Assembly (NCBI GenBank): GCA_025602905.1
Contig: JAHLKI010000040.1
Location: 62,001-126,000 of the forward strand
DNA length: 64,000 bases
Reading direction: 5' to 3'
DNA from: Phlyctochytrium arcticum
Lineage: Eukaryota > Chytridiomycota > Chytridiomycetes > Chytridiales > Chytridiaceae
The notes under the pieces were generated by a model. That model saw only the letters and a program-made list of their open reading frames with translations. It did no database searches and was not told the origin of the DNA. This document shows positions 1 to 10,296 of this stretch, one piece after another; position 1 is the stretch's first letter; every line of letters begins with the position of its first letter. A program made the translations under genes and the position numbers.

Positions 1-2
1 AG

Positions 3-780
3 GACTTCGAGGTGCCGAAATATTTTCGGGACGACTTCTTCCAAATTTGTGGTGAGAAACAGCGGCCACCGTACCGTTGGCTGGTCGCCGGACCTGCGCG
101 ATCTGGAACAGGAATACATACAGTTCGTCAAATCAGCTTGCGACTTTTAGATATGAGTCTGACACGAAACCGCTAGGACCCCTTAGGAACCAGTGCTTGG
201 AATGCTCTTTTGTGGGGACATAAACGATGGGTCCTCTTTCCACCAACAACTCCAAAAAAAATGATTGATCCCAAACTCAGTGATTATGAGGCGATAACAT
301 GGTTCGCGCAGGTGTATCCAACCTTGCAGAGAGCTGGTGCAAATGGAATCTCTCTTGCAGAATCGCTTGGCATGATGGAGTTTCAGCAAGGTCCGGGTGA
401 AATCGTCTTCATTCCGGGTGGTTGGCATCATATCGTGATAAATTGTGGTAAGTCAAAGAACCGCTCCGTTGGGGTTTCCAAGCTTGTGTTGATGTGCCTT
501 TGCAGACTTTACGATTGCCATAACCCAGAATTTTTGTTCCAAGACCAACTTTGAAGAGGTCTGGTTGGCGACAAGGTTTTCGCGTCCACGTCTAGCAAAG
601 CGATTTGAGGGACGGCTGACGCTGCTGGCTAAAACCCGCGCGGTTTACCGGCAGCTCCTTACGCAGATCCAGCAACTGAAAAGTGTCCCCGCAATTGAGC
701 CGGATTCAACGAGCAGTGATAGTAGTAGCAGTAGCTCTAGCGATAGTGACGACAGCAGTCATGAAGACCATGGCTGGTAA
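3..780 (+). CDS. JMJD6: JMJD6-like JmjC Fe(II)/2-oxoglutarate oxygenase, 5' partial
   Basis: Nuclear JmjC oxygenase of the JMJD6 family, which hydroxylates lysines in splicing factors and has been reported to demethylate arginines. The 5' end lies outside the window. Exons read as 3-122, 177-447 and 506-780. The first intron splits the iron-binding motif: exon 1 ends in GTGIHT and exon 2 opens DPLGTSAWN, restoring the family's HxD (His codon 117-119, Asp codon 177-179). The distal His is in GGWHHIVIN at about 426-431. The motif [10 protein letters not shown] and the post-Jmj[13 protein letters not shown] stretch are also JMJD6-like. The C-terminus is a poly-Ser/Asp tail (about 713-770), as in animal JMJD6. 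The next gene is convergent, on the minus strand. All visible catalytic residues are intact. Family assignment is near certain; substrates cannot be told from sequence. Confidence 0.93.
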
Positions 781-1077
781 TCGACAGAACTTGCTCACTG
801 TGGCCCTGATTTGAAGTTTAGCCACTCTGACCAACGCTCCACGCAAAGTTGTCCGATTTGTAAAGGCGTTCCACTTATGACTGCGCCCGATAGCTTCACA
901 AATAGCTCTTTTTGTTGACCGCTACCAACAAAATCGGAGCATCTCTTTCCAAGGAGGATGTACGGCCGCACCAAGCGCGATATAATCTTCTGATCGTCCT
1001 TACCCTTATTGGATTCGGCTAATGATGAGGAGCTGTTAAATGGCACTGGATTATGATCGATGCGTGAAGGCCAGAAA

Positions 1078-1807
1078 CTACAAATCATACTGATTGTTGT
1101 CCTCACTATTCGTTGTCTCCGGAAATTCGGATGACATGCTTTGCAAATGATTTGTGGTCGAATCAAAATCTTCGGATACTATCAATTGGATACTCTGCTG
1201 AAATACAGACTGTTCAAGATTTCGAGTAAGTATCATATCCCTCAAGTGACATGTTGCTCCCTACCGAGCTATTGTTGGGGTCCGGCCGTTTAGAAAAGCA
1301 TATTAATTGCGCTTTCGGCTCAAGACCCTGCTTCCTCCTCTCTGTTGTCTGCAGTAGTTTTACAAAACAAACTTCATCCCAGCGCCGCGAGTCACTACGA
1401 GTGGCCTGTTGTTTGGGCATAAACTTTCGAAATAGCTCGAGGGACGTGACTTGAGGAGTTGGAGTACGGGAGGGAGATGAGTTTGGAAGCGATTCGGGTG
1501 CATCGGCTCTATCTTGCATCTCTGTGATTCGGGGTTCCTCCTCGGAGGCAGGTCGGTTCTCCATGAGGACAACCTGCTGTTCATTCAGGAAATTGACTCC
1601 TCGAATATTTGCAACTGCCGACTGCCAACTGCCAAGTGGAGCCGAGGCTGCTATGGCTGTGCCACCTACGGGTTCACAATCGAGACCGTATATTTTTGAA
1701 GCGGGATTGTCACCCACAGATCCATGCGAGTGAGTGGTTTCCGACGTTGTAATCTGCTCCAAAGTCTGTTTCAAGCGCACGTCCTCTTTCGTCCAGCTCT
1801 CAGCCAA
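1078..1807 (-). CDS. Unrecognised protein, two visible exons, start unresolved
   Basis: I do not recognise this protein. A minus-strand frame is open from about 1822 down to 1265, then a consensus donor (GTAGGG) and a TTTCAG acceptor lead to a second exon, 1197-1078, that stays in frame to a stop. The tail is acidic and Ser/Asn-rich (SEDFDSTTN, PETTNSEDNNQYDL), and the middle contains a low-complexity PNSSPSRTPTPQV stretch. No domain or membrane segment is visible. The frame has no ATG before 1564-1562 (MENRPASEEEP), so either translation starts there or an upstream exon is missing. The upstream part overlaps the mitochondrial leader of the alanyl-tRNA synthetase gene on the other strand (from 1724), so the two gene models compete between 1724 and 1807. 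It converges with JMJD6. Confidence 0.45.
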
Positions 1808-1849
1808 GAAGCGCCAAGACTTTTTCGAACTTTACAAACAAAAGCGACG
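1724..1849 (+). other. Putative mitochondrial presequence of the long AlaRS isoform
   Basis: These 42 codons lie between an upstream ATG (1724) and the canonical start (ATG 1850), in frame and without stops. Six Arg, many Leu/Phe, one Lys and only one Glu fit an amphipathic import signal; a cleavage site could lie near [10 protein letters not shown]. No second AlaRS gene is visible in the window. Which ATG is used depends on transcript start sites, which cannot be read here. Confidence 0.6.
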
Positions 1850-4800
1850 ATGCCGGCCGATCTAGAGTGGCCCGTCGCTCGAGTGCGCCAGACCTTCATT
1901 GACTACTTTGTCAAACAGCATCAACATGTTTTCATCCCTTCATCCTCCACTATCCCTCATAGTGATCCTACTCTTCTCTTTGCCAACTCGGGCATGAACC
2001 AGGTGAGAAGCACAAAGCACTTTCTTATGGTTTGCATATACACTATCACTAAATTCAAATTATCATTCATTAGTATAAACCTATCTTTCTGGGAACAGTG
2101 GATCGCAATTCTGAGATGGGAAAGCTGAAAAGCGCTGCGAATACTCAGAAGTGCATTAGAGCTGGCGGAAAGCACAATGATCTTGAAGATGTTGGTCGAG
2201 ACACATACCATCATACTTTTTTCGAAATGCTGGGTAACTGGTCATTTGGAGATTACTTCAAGACAGAAGCTATCAGCATGGCTTGGGATCTTTTGACCAA
2301 TGTTTACAAATTGCCAAAGGACAGACTGTACGTTACGTACTTCGGTGGCGATGAAAAGATGGGACTGCCTGCGGACGAGGAAGCACGAGAATTATGGCTG
2401 AAAATGGGAGTTGCTGCAGACCATATTCTCCCTGGTGACAGCAAGGACAATTTTTGGGGTAAGTACCTGGCAGTCATTTCCAATTTTTCGTAAAACCGCT
2501 GACGACTTGAGCAGAAATGGGAGAACAGGGTCCTTGCGGACCGTGCAGTGAAATTCACTTTGATCGCATCGGAGGGCGAAATGCAAGTAGCCTTGTTAAT
2601 CAAGATGACCCAGACGTATTGGAGATCTGGAATCTGGTTTTCATGCAGTTCAACCGGGAAAGTGATAGATCTTTGAAACCTCTTCCCAGCAAACATATCG
2701 ATACCGGCATGGGATTGGAGCGTCTGGTGTCCATCTTGCAAGACAAACGATCGAATTACGATACCGATGTGTTTCAAGGCATTTTTTCGGCCATTCAAAA
2801 ATTGACCAATGCTCGTCCGTATACGGGACTTCTCGGAAATGATGACAAAGATGGCGTTGACACTGCTTATCGAGTGGTAGCTGATCATATCCGCACCCTG
2901 ACATTTGCCATCAGCGATGGTGGAATGCCTTCCAACGAAGGCCGTGGCTATGTCTTGCGACGGATCATTCGTCGTGCTGCGCGATACGTCAGAAACAAGT
3001 TTAACACGCCCATTGACCACTTCTTTTCCAAATTGGTGGACATTGTTGTTCTTGAAATGGTAAGACCATGCCATTCTTTCCCTGGTAGAATGTCAATCGT
3101 TTACCGCGAATAGGGTGACATGTTTCCCGAAATCACTAAACGGGTGGATGACCTCAAAGAAATTTTGGATGAGGAGGAACGTAGCTTTGCAAAAACCCTT
3201 GATCGTGGAGAGAAACTTTTTGAAGACTTCAAGTCGAAGGCGCAGGCACAAAACTCCAAAACACTGAATGGATCTGACGTTTGGCGTCTTTACGATACAT
3301 ATGGCTTCCCGGTCGACCTGACCCGTCTGATGGCAGAGGAACACGGTCTCGCGGTGGATGAGAAAGAGTTCGAGAAAGCACAGTTGATTGCAAAAGAGGT
3401 CTCAAAAGCAACTGCTACAAAGGATAAAGGCGATGTTGTTGCTCTGAACATTCATGACTTGGGCAAATTGGACAAGGATGATTCTGTGCCACATACAGAT
3501 GACCAATACAAATATGGTATTTTCTATTATTTTTAGCCATCTTAGACTATGCGTGGTACTCATCAACCGGATTAGGAACTGAGGACATCAAGGCTACAGT
3601 CAAAACAATCTACAAGAACGGGCAGTTTGTTGACTCAGTCACAAGCGATAACTCGTCCGGACGGTTTGGAATTCTTTTGGACAAAACCAATTTCTACGCC
3701 GAACAGGGTGGGCAACAGTACGATACAGGATCCCTCACTATCGATGGGCAAGCAGAGTTCGCCGTTGATGATGTACAGCCATTTGGCGGTTACGTCCTTC
3801 ATATTGGTCATCTCAAATATGGAACTTTGAAGACTGGTGATGAGGTCAACTGCTCCTACGATGAGCTTCGCCGATGGCCAATTCGGAACAATCACACCGG
3901 CACACATATCCTCAATTTTGCGTTGAGCAAGGTATTGGGTGATACTGTTGATCAGAAGGGCTCTCTTGTTGCACCGGAGAAACTGCGCTTCGACTTCTCT
4001 GCCAAAGCTGCCCCCTCATCCGATCAATTAAAAACCATCGAAGACATCTGCAATGACTTTATCAAGAGGAACTTGAAAATGTATGCGAAGGATGTCTCGT
4101 TGGCCGCTGGAAAGTCGATCAACGGATTACGCGCAGTGTTTGGGGAGGTTAGTCATTAGATACAATGCCCAGTTTCTCAAATCGTCCACTAACCCTGCAA
4201 AATCAGACGTATCCCGATCCAGTGCGAGTGGTGTCGATCGGAGTGGATGTCGACGACCTTCTTAAAAACCCAAGCAACCCCCAATGGGCAGAGACCTCTG
4301 TGGAATTTTGCGGAGGAACGCATGTTAAGCAAACGGGTGACATAAAGCGATTAGTCATCCTGGAGGAAAGTAGCATTTCCAAAGGCATTCGCCGTGTTGT
4401 TGCTGTCACAGGAGAAGATGCGTTCGAAGTCCAGCGAGTAGCTGATGAATTCGCCAAGAAAATCGACTCTTTGAAGCGTCTCGAAGGAGCAGATCTCGAG
4501 GAGAGCCTGAAGTCAGCAGGAAAGGAGCTTGATGAGACGGTTCTACCCGCCATTCGAAAGCACCAGCTCCGTCATGAGTACAGTGCTATTAAAAAGGCAT
4601 TTGATGATGCAGACAAAGCGCGTAAAGCGAAGGAAATGAAGGAGGCAGCTGAACGTGTGAAAAGTTACTTTGAAGCCAACCCCGAAGCACTCTATATGGT
4701 TGAGGTTCTACCATATGGTGGAAATGCGAAGGTAAGAAGAATGACGGTCTTGTCTACAACATATGATATTTACTGTTGGAACTTTTTCAGGCACTTGCGA

Positions 4801-5132
4801 AGGCAATTGAAGCAGTGAAAGGTTTGAAAAACAAGGCTGCCATGCTTTTGACAGTGGACTCAAGCGCCAACAAAGTTTCGCATCAATGCGTTGTGCCTAA
4901 GGTAGTTCACAGCATTCTACGTACGTCCATCCTTTACTCACACAGTTTGGTGGTGTAGGAATTTGTCGAGAAGGGTGTAAAGGCTACTGACTGGGCAGAC
5001 ATTATTTCTCAGAAAGTCGGTGGACGCAAAGGAGGCAAAGATGAAGCTGCCGCTGGGGCAGGAGACAACATAGATGGTGTAAAGGACGCCGTTGAATTAG
5101 CTACCGAATTCGCCCGGTTGCGACTCAAATAA
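1724..5132 (+). CDS. ALA1: Alanyl-tRNA synthetase, probably dual cytosolic/mitochondrial
   Basis: Class II synthetase that charges tRNA-Ala. Exons: 1850 (or 1724)-2002, 2074-2458, 2515-3059, 3114-3516, 3576-4147, 4207-4731, 4791-4901, 4959-5132, giving 955 aa from ATG 1850. The N-terminal catalytic core shows [28 protein letters not shown] and [10 protein letters not shown]. The editing domain keeps its zinc/water ligands: HxxxH in NHTGTH (about 3889-3906) and CGGTH (4309-4323). The C-terminal domain ends in a Lys/Gly-rich tail. In frame upstream, ATG 1724 adds 42 residues rich in Arg and Leu with one acidic residue ([16 protein letters not shown]...), typical of a mitochondrial presequence. 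Yeast ALA1 likewise makes both forms from alternative starts. Identity is certain; dual targeting is inference. Confidence 0.96.
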
Positions 5133-5749
5133 GCATCTGTAGTTCATAGACTTCGACAAGTGGAAGTAAAAATTTTCCATATCCCATATTGAAACTGCCA
5201 TACGTGACCATGGGAAAAGAATGAGGCGAGATGAAATAGTCAGAGAGCAGGTCTCTCTGCATCGTTTTTCCACGAGGTTAGGTTCGCGGACATCAGGCAT
5301 ATTCCAGCCCCATTAATTGTTTGCAGTTTCCACACTTGATACAGATATGAGGCAAGTTCACCAATACATTCCATGGACTTGCTTTATGCGCATTCTTCAG
5401 CTGTCGCTTTGAGATGATTTTTACATTAGGTAGAGCAGTGTTCTGTTCCACACCCAGTCCTACACCAACGCACGGTCGCTTCCAACTGGCAACCCCTAGA
5501 TCGCCCTTTTAATTGAATCAATTCCAGGCGTGTGTTATCAATAAACCCAGAAATAAATAGTCCAATTTGACATCTAACAGATATCAAGTTGTATATTGCT
5601 TGCTGTAAGCCATTTGGGAAAAGATGTCTGGAACGGTCGCCAGGTGATGCATGATCGCGCTGAGAAGACCTGCCAAGCAAGTTCTGAATTTCAATTCAAA
5701 GGCTGGAACCCAGAGAAGACGGAATTCGTGAAAGGCGAGCAAAACCTCA
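5133..5749. other. Intergenic, nothing recognised
   Basis: About 600 bp between the AlaRS stop and the first ATG of the TraB-like gene. Only short frames without ATG starts are present on either strand. A non-coding first exon of the downstream gene may lie here, but I see no convincing splice pair. Confidence 0.5.
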
Positions 5750-6787
5750 ATGTCTTTCTTCCAAAGCCTTGTCAAAGTTTTCGGACTCAAGGGTGGCAGT
5801 GGTGCCTCCGCATGTCATTCTATCTTTCCATCAGCAAACTTCCTTGAGAGTGTTCGCCGAAGTAACGAACTCTGGATCACTCACTGCCTTCAGAAACCGC
5901 TTCGCGATGCTAGAAACAAGACACAAATACACCTACTCGGCACTTCCTTGTTGAACGTTCCTCCAGCTAGGCATGTTCGACAGGTCCTGCCTCACTTGAA
6001 GAAAGACATCGGGTGGATCTGTGTGGACGAAGCCGACGAGGCCACTGGGTGGCTTAATTCTTATGCAGAATGCATCAAACAGTGTCCCTTAGGCACCGAG
6101 CCAGCATCTGAAACTTTCAACGACTTAGAAACATATCTTAGCGGAATGCGTACTTGGTCGACGCGAATACGTGGAGAGCTTGTAGATGACGGTGTCCCAG
6201 AGGTGTGGACGGATGTCCTAGAAGCAACTGGTTTGCGACCGGGCTGGGACACTGTGGAAGCTGTAGAGTTGGGACAAGAGCGGCATATTCCAGTGGAGTG
6301 TATCGGCATTGGCGCAGCTGAAGAAAGCCAGAGAGTCGCCATCCATATGTCTACAATGAGTCAGGCTCCGCACACAACTCAGTCAGATTCTGTTATTGAA
6401 CCTGTTGACAAAGCTTTGCGGGAACTCTTTCGAAGTATCGATGTCGCTAGTGAGGATGTTGGTCGAATAGACACGGGGAGCGAGTTGGCAGATAGTCGCA
6501 TCCAAAATTTGGTTCTAGACCCCGAACAAATTGCTCAATATCAGCGCATTGTATCAAGACATATACAGCATCATGCCTCTACATATTCGGCAATGGATTA
6601 TCGTCGTAGACTTGCAGATGTTCGCAAACAGATCCAATGTGAGCGTATTGTAGAGCGGCTTAGAGACGTATCTGAGGAACTGGGAGCGACAGGTGATGGG
6701 GATGCCATCATTCTGGCAGTAGTAGATCGAAATAATATAGAAGCCGTTCGTAGAATTTGGGAGGATGAATGTATCTCTACTTCTTAA
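5750..6787 (+). CDS. TraB-domain-like protein with degenerate signature
   Basis: A 345-aa single-exon frame from ATG 5750. Residues about 59-110 (QIHLLGTSLLNVPPARHVR, then IGWICVDEADEA) follow the strand-turn-helix pattern that opens TraB/PrgY/TRABD domains, usually written IYLVGTAH. Near the end, IILAVVDRNNIEAVRRIWE resembles the family's closing VVGVVGxGHxxGI strand. TraB-family proteins include eukaryotic mitochondrial outer-membrane tethers and Tiki-like proteins; the fold is often linked to metallopeptidases. Here the usual GTxH histidine is replaced (GTSLL) and the acidic-then-Arg motif after the second strand is altered, so any catalytic activity is doubtful. The N-terminus (MSFFQSLVKVFGLKGG) could be a weak mitochondrial signal. 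No transmembrane helix is seen. The call rests on pattern resemblance only. Confidence 0.5.
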   Translation: MSFFQSLVKVFGLKGGSGASACHSIFPSANFLESVRRSNELWITHCLQKPLRDARNKTQIHLLGTSLLNVPPARHVRQVLPHLKKDIGWICVDEADEATGWLNSYAECIKQCPLGTEPASETFNDLETYLSGMRTWSTRIRGELVDDGVPEVWTDVLEATGLRPGWDTVEAVELGQERHIPVECIGIGAAEESQRVAIHMSTMSQAPHTTQSDSVIEPVDKALRELFRSIDVASEDVGRIDTGSELADSRIQNLVLDPEQIAQYQRIVSRHIQHHASTYSAMDYRRRLADVRKQIQCERIVERLRDVSEELGATGDGDAIILAVVDRNNIEAVRRIWEDECISTS

Positions 6788-7067
6788 ATATCAAAGATAA
6801 ATACGTCAATAGAGGGAATCCACTTGCTGCGCAATGTTTTTGACGGACTTCAGCGCCTCGTTGGTTGACTCGGACGACGCGACTCCACTCAGACCACTTT
6901 TGACCTCCCAAAATATCTGGTAAGATACATTGCAAAGGCCCTCGGCTCAATAACTCTGATTGAAGTTTTCCCAGATCAGCATTCCGGGACCTTCGTACTT
7001 GTAGTTTCCCATTCAGTTGAACCCTAGATTTTGTAAAACGAGTGTCAAAACAGTGATCTCTGGCAAT

Positions 7068-10000
7068 ATGAGCGATAGTGAAGACGACGTTCCTCTACGA
7101 GCCCGCTGCACAGACTCGTCTCGCACAACGTCCCCAGCTCGTAAGGCCAGAAAGCCTGCGATTCGAGACTTGAGTGACAGTGAGTCCGACGTTCCCTTGT
7201 CGCGGCGGAAAGACTCGTCTGGAAAGAATGGCAAGCAAGCTGAACCAGACTCTACGAAAACCCCTACGACCACAGGTATATTGTCAGGGAAAGAATGACT
7301 CTCGAGCAATGTTAAATGGTAGTTTGTTCAGGGAAATCTCCTAAAGGAAAGCAAGCGGCTTCAGACGACGACTCAGATGTACCACTGGTTTGTAGATCAA
7401 CAATCCTTCCCCTGTAGCGTAACTCACACTAACAGTACTACTACCACCTACACATAGTCGAAGAAAGTGAAAGCGAAAGCTTCACCCCGAGCCAAGAAGG
7501 AACCCGCCAAAACGGTTGTCAAAGCTTCGTCGACCACCAACACTCCAGTAGACGCTAAAGCGTCCAAAGCAGCTAATGGGAAGGGGAAGGAGAGTACTGG
7601 ACCTGTTAAACGCAAGAGGACAGAGGCTTCCACGGCTCGGGAAGCAGAGGCAGCGCTGAAGAAGCAGCGAAAAGACGAAAAAGAAGCTGCGAAACAAGCC
7701 GCCGCAGATGCTGAGGAAGATGAATACAAATGGTGGTTGGAAGAGAACAAGGATGATTCCATCAAGTGGAAGACACTGGAGCACATGGGCCCCATTTTCG
7801 CTGATCCATATGTGCCTCATGGCGTCAAGATGCGGTATAATGGTAATTCACCTCATCTACATCAGACATGTTTCGGGTGACTGATATTTGTCGATCCAGG
7901 CAAGGAAATAGAGCTTGAGCCAGAAGCCGAAGAAGTGGCTACATTTTTTGCTGGTGTTTTGGGAACCCCGAATGGAGACAATCCAACATTTCAGAAAAAC
8001 TTTTTCGCCGACTTTCAGGACATACTCAAAAAATCCAAGAAGGTGAATTATTTCGTTTTCTAAGGCAAGGTGGCTATCTGACGGAAGGGAATGTAGACAA
8101 CCCCTATCAAGGAATTTGACAAATGTGACTTCGCGCCAATTGCAGAATATTTGGCACAGCTACGCGAGGAGCGCAAGGCCATAAGCAAAGAGGAGAAGCT
8201 GGTACGCATGACAAATATCCATCCTTGTTATCCTGTTACCATAGGCGTCTGACATTATGGACAGAAACTGAAACAGGAGAAAGCTGAGATTGATGCGAAG
8301 TACGGTTGGGCTATTCTGGACGGCCGAAAAGAGAAGGTTGGCAACTACAGAATTGAACCACCAGGCTTGTTTCGTGGCCGAGGAGAGCACCCCAAGACTG
8401 GAATGTTAAAGGTTTTTCGTCTTTGAAGCTTCTTACATTTCAAAAATCTCATTATTCTCATCTTTAGAAACGTGTGGTCCCGGAACAGATAACCCTCAAC
8501 ATTGGGGAAGAGGCTAAAATTCCAGATCCACCTGCGGGACATCAATGGGGACAAATAATTCACGACAAGAGCGTAACTTGGCTCGCCACATGGAAAGAAA
8601 ACGTGAACGGCGCAACAAAGTATATATTTTTGGCCGCCACCTCATCTCTGAAAGGTCAGAGTGATCTCAAAAAGTTTGAGAAGGCCCGCACGTTAAAGGT
8701 ACAATCTATCGTTCAATTTGGTACTTACACTGGTTGATCATTTGGTTACTTGCTAGGGACAAATTCATAAGATTCGACGTGATTATACAGCTGAGCTTCG
8801 TGACAAGCAGATGGCAACTAGGCAGCGCGCCACGGCAATATACCTGATCGATCGCCTCGCGTTGAGAGCAGGCAACGAGAAAGGCGACGATGAGGCCGAC
8901 ACTGTCGGTTGTTGTTCTTTGCGATTTGAGCACATCAGTTTGGAACCACCCAACAAAGTCATATTTGATTTTCTCGGCAAGGATTCGATTCGCTATTACA
9001 ATGAAGTGCAGGTAGATCAGCAGGTCTTCAAGAATCTCAAAATGTTCAAAAAGTCGCCAAAAGCAGAAGGCGATCCACTTTTTGATCGTATCAATGTGAG
9101 TACTCCGCATGCAAACTAAGAATACTCGCGCTGACTCGGCTGCCGATAATTTCAGACGGGAATTCTGAACAAGTATCTCTGCACCTACATGCCCGGCTTG
9201 ACCGCCAAGGTGTTCCGTACATACAATGCTTCTTATACGTTTCAAGAAGAGCTGAAGAAAACTCCAAAAGATGGCACGACCGCAGAAAAGATCTTGGCCT
9301 ACCAACGCGCAAACCGACAGGTTGCCATCCTGTGTAATCACCAACGTGCAGTGTCTGCTAACCATAGCGGACTGATGACCCGTATACAGGACAAGGTTGG
9401 TGACGCAGTTAAGCGTCTTGTGCTCTGGGTAGTTCTAAATTCGCCATTTAGTTGAAAGCTCTCAAGTACGAGCGAAAACTAGTTAAGGAAAAGATTCTAG
9501 AGCTGGATCCGAAATTGAAAAAGACGAGACCAGAGTTGCGAGAACCAGAAAGTGATTTGGATGATGAATTTATTGAGCGGCATAAAATTGCTCTTCAGGA
9601 GCAAGAGGAGGAAAAGAAGCGAAAGAAATTGGAGAAGGAAAATGAAAAACGAGCGGCGGCCAATGGTGATACACCAGAACCTTCGGGTGGTAGTACGAAG
9701 GTCGAGGTTGAAGAATCTCCGAAGGATAAAGGCAAGAAACGGAAGGCTGCAGAGGAAAGCTCTCCCAAAAACAAGAAAGTCAAGGCCGAAGAACTGGAGG
9801 AGAAGGAGGAGAAGAAGACACGCCAACCCACGTATTCCTTGCCAACCCTTGAAAAGAAATACAAAAGTCTGACTGAGCGCATCCGGACCCAGAAGATGAC
9901 TATTATCGACAAGGTAGGACCAACATTGCCATTTTTCTCGAGTTCAAACTCATTTCTTGTAGGACGAAAACAAAACGACCGCTCTTGGAACTTCAAAGTT

Positions 10001-10199
10001 AAACTATATCGACCCTCGAATCTCCGCTGCATGGTGTCGCGAATATGATGTTCCACTGGACAAAATCTTTGCTCAAACGCTGCGTAATAAATTCAAGTGG
10101 GCGATGGATGTCGATGAGAATTGGGTAAGACTGAATCTCATTGCCTTGTCGATCATTTCGGCCGAACGATGTACTGAAAATTTTGATTAGGAATTTTGA
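7068..10199 (+). CDS. TOP1: DNA topoisomerase I (type IB)
   Basis: Nuclear type IB topoisomerase that relaxes supercoils through a 3'-phosphotyrosine intermediate. Twelve exons: 7068-7275, 7332-7387, 7458-7842, 7900-8042, 8097-8201, 8265-8411, 8468-8698, 8757-9095, 9156-9395, 9452-9913, 9963-10124, 10191-10199; 828 aa. The charged N-terminal domain has repeated [13 protein letters not shown] acidic-Ser patches and Lys-rich stretches. The core begins [22 protein letters not shown] and contains the catalytic arm ([21 protein letters not shown]). The C-terminal active-site motif SKLNYIDPR has its Tyr at 10005-10007. The linker before it is long and highly charged (about 9590-9830). The last exon encodes only EF-stop, completing the ENWEF terminus expected from the animal ending. 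An upstream in-frame ATG at 7017 is less likely. Complete gene. Confidence 0.97.
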
Positions 10200-10296
10200 T
10201 TTTTTTATCTGCTCCCCTATTTATCCCATTCTCGGTTTTGTCACTCTACTAAATATGATATCTACATTCAACAAGTAATACGTGTAATCATATACT

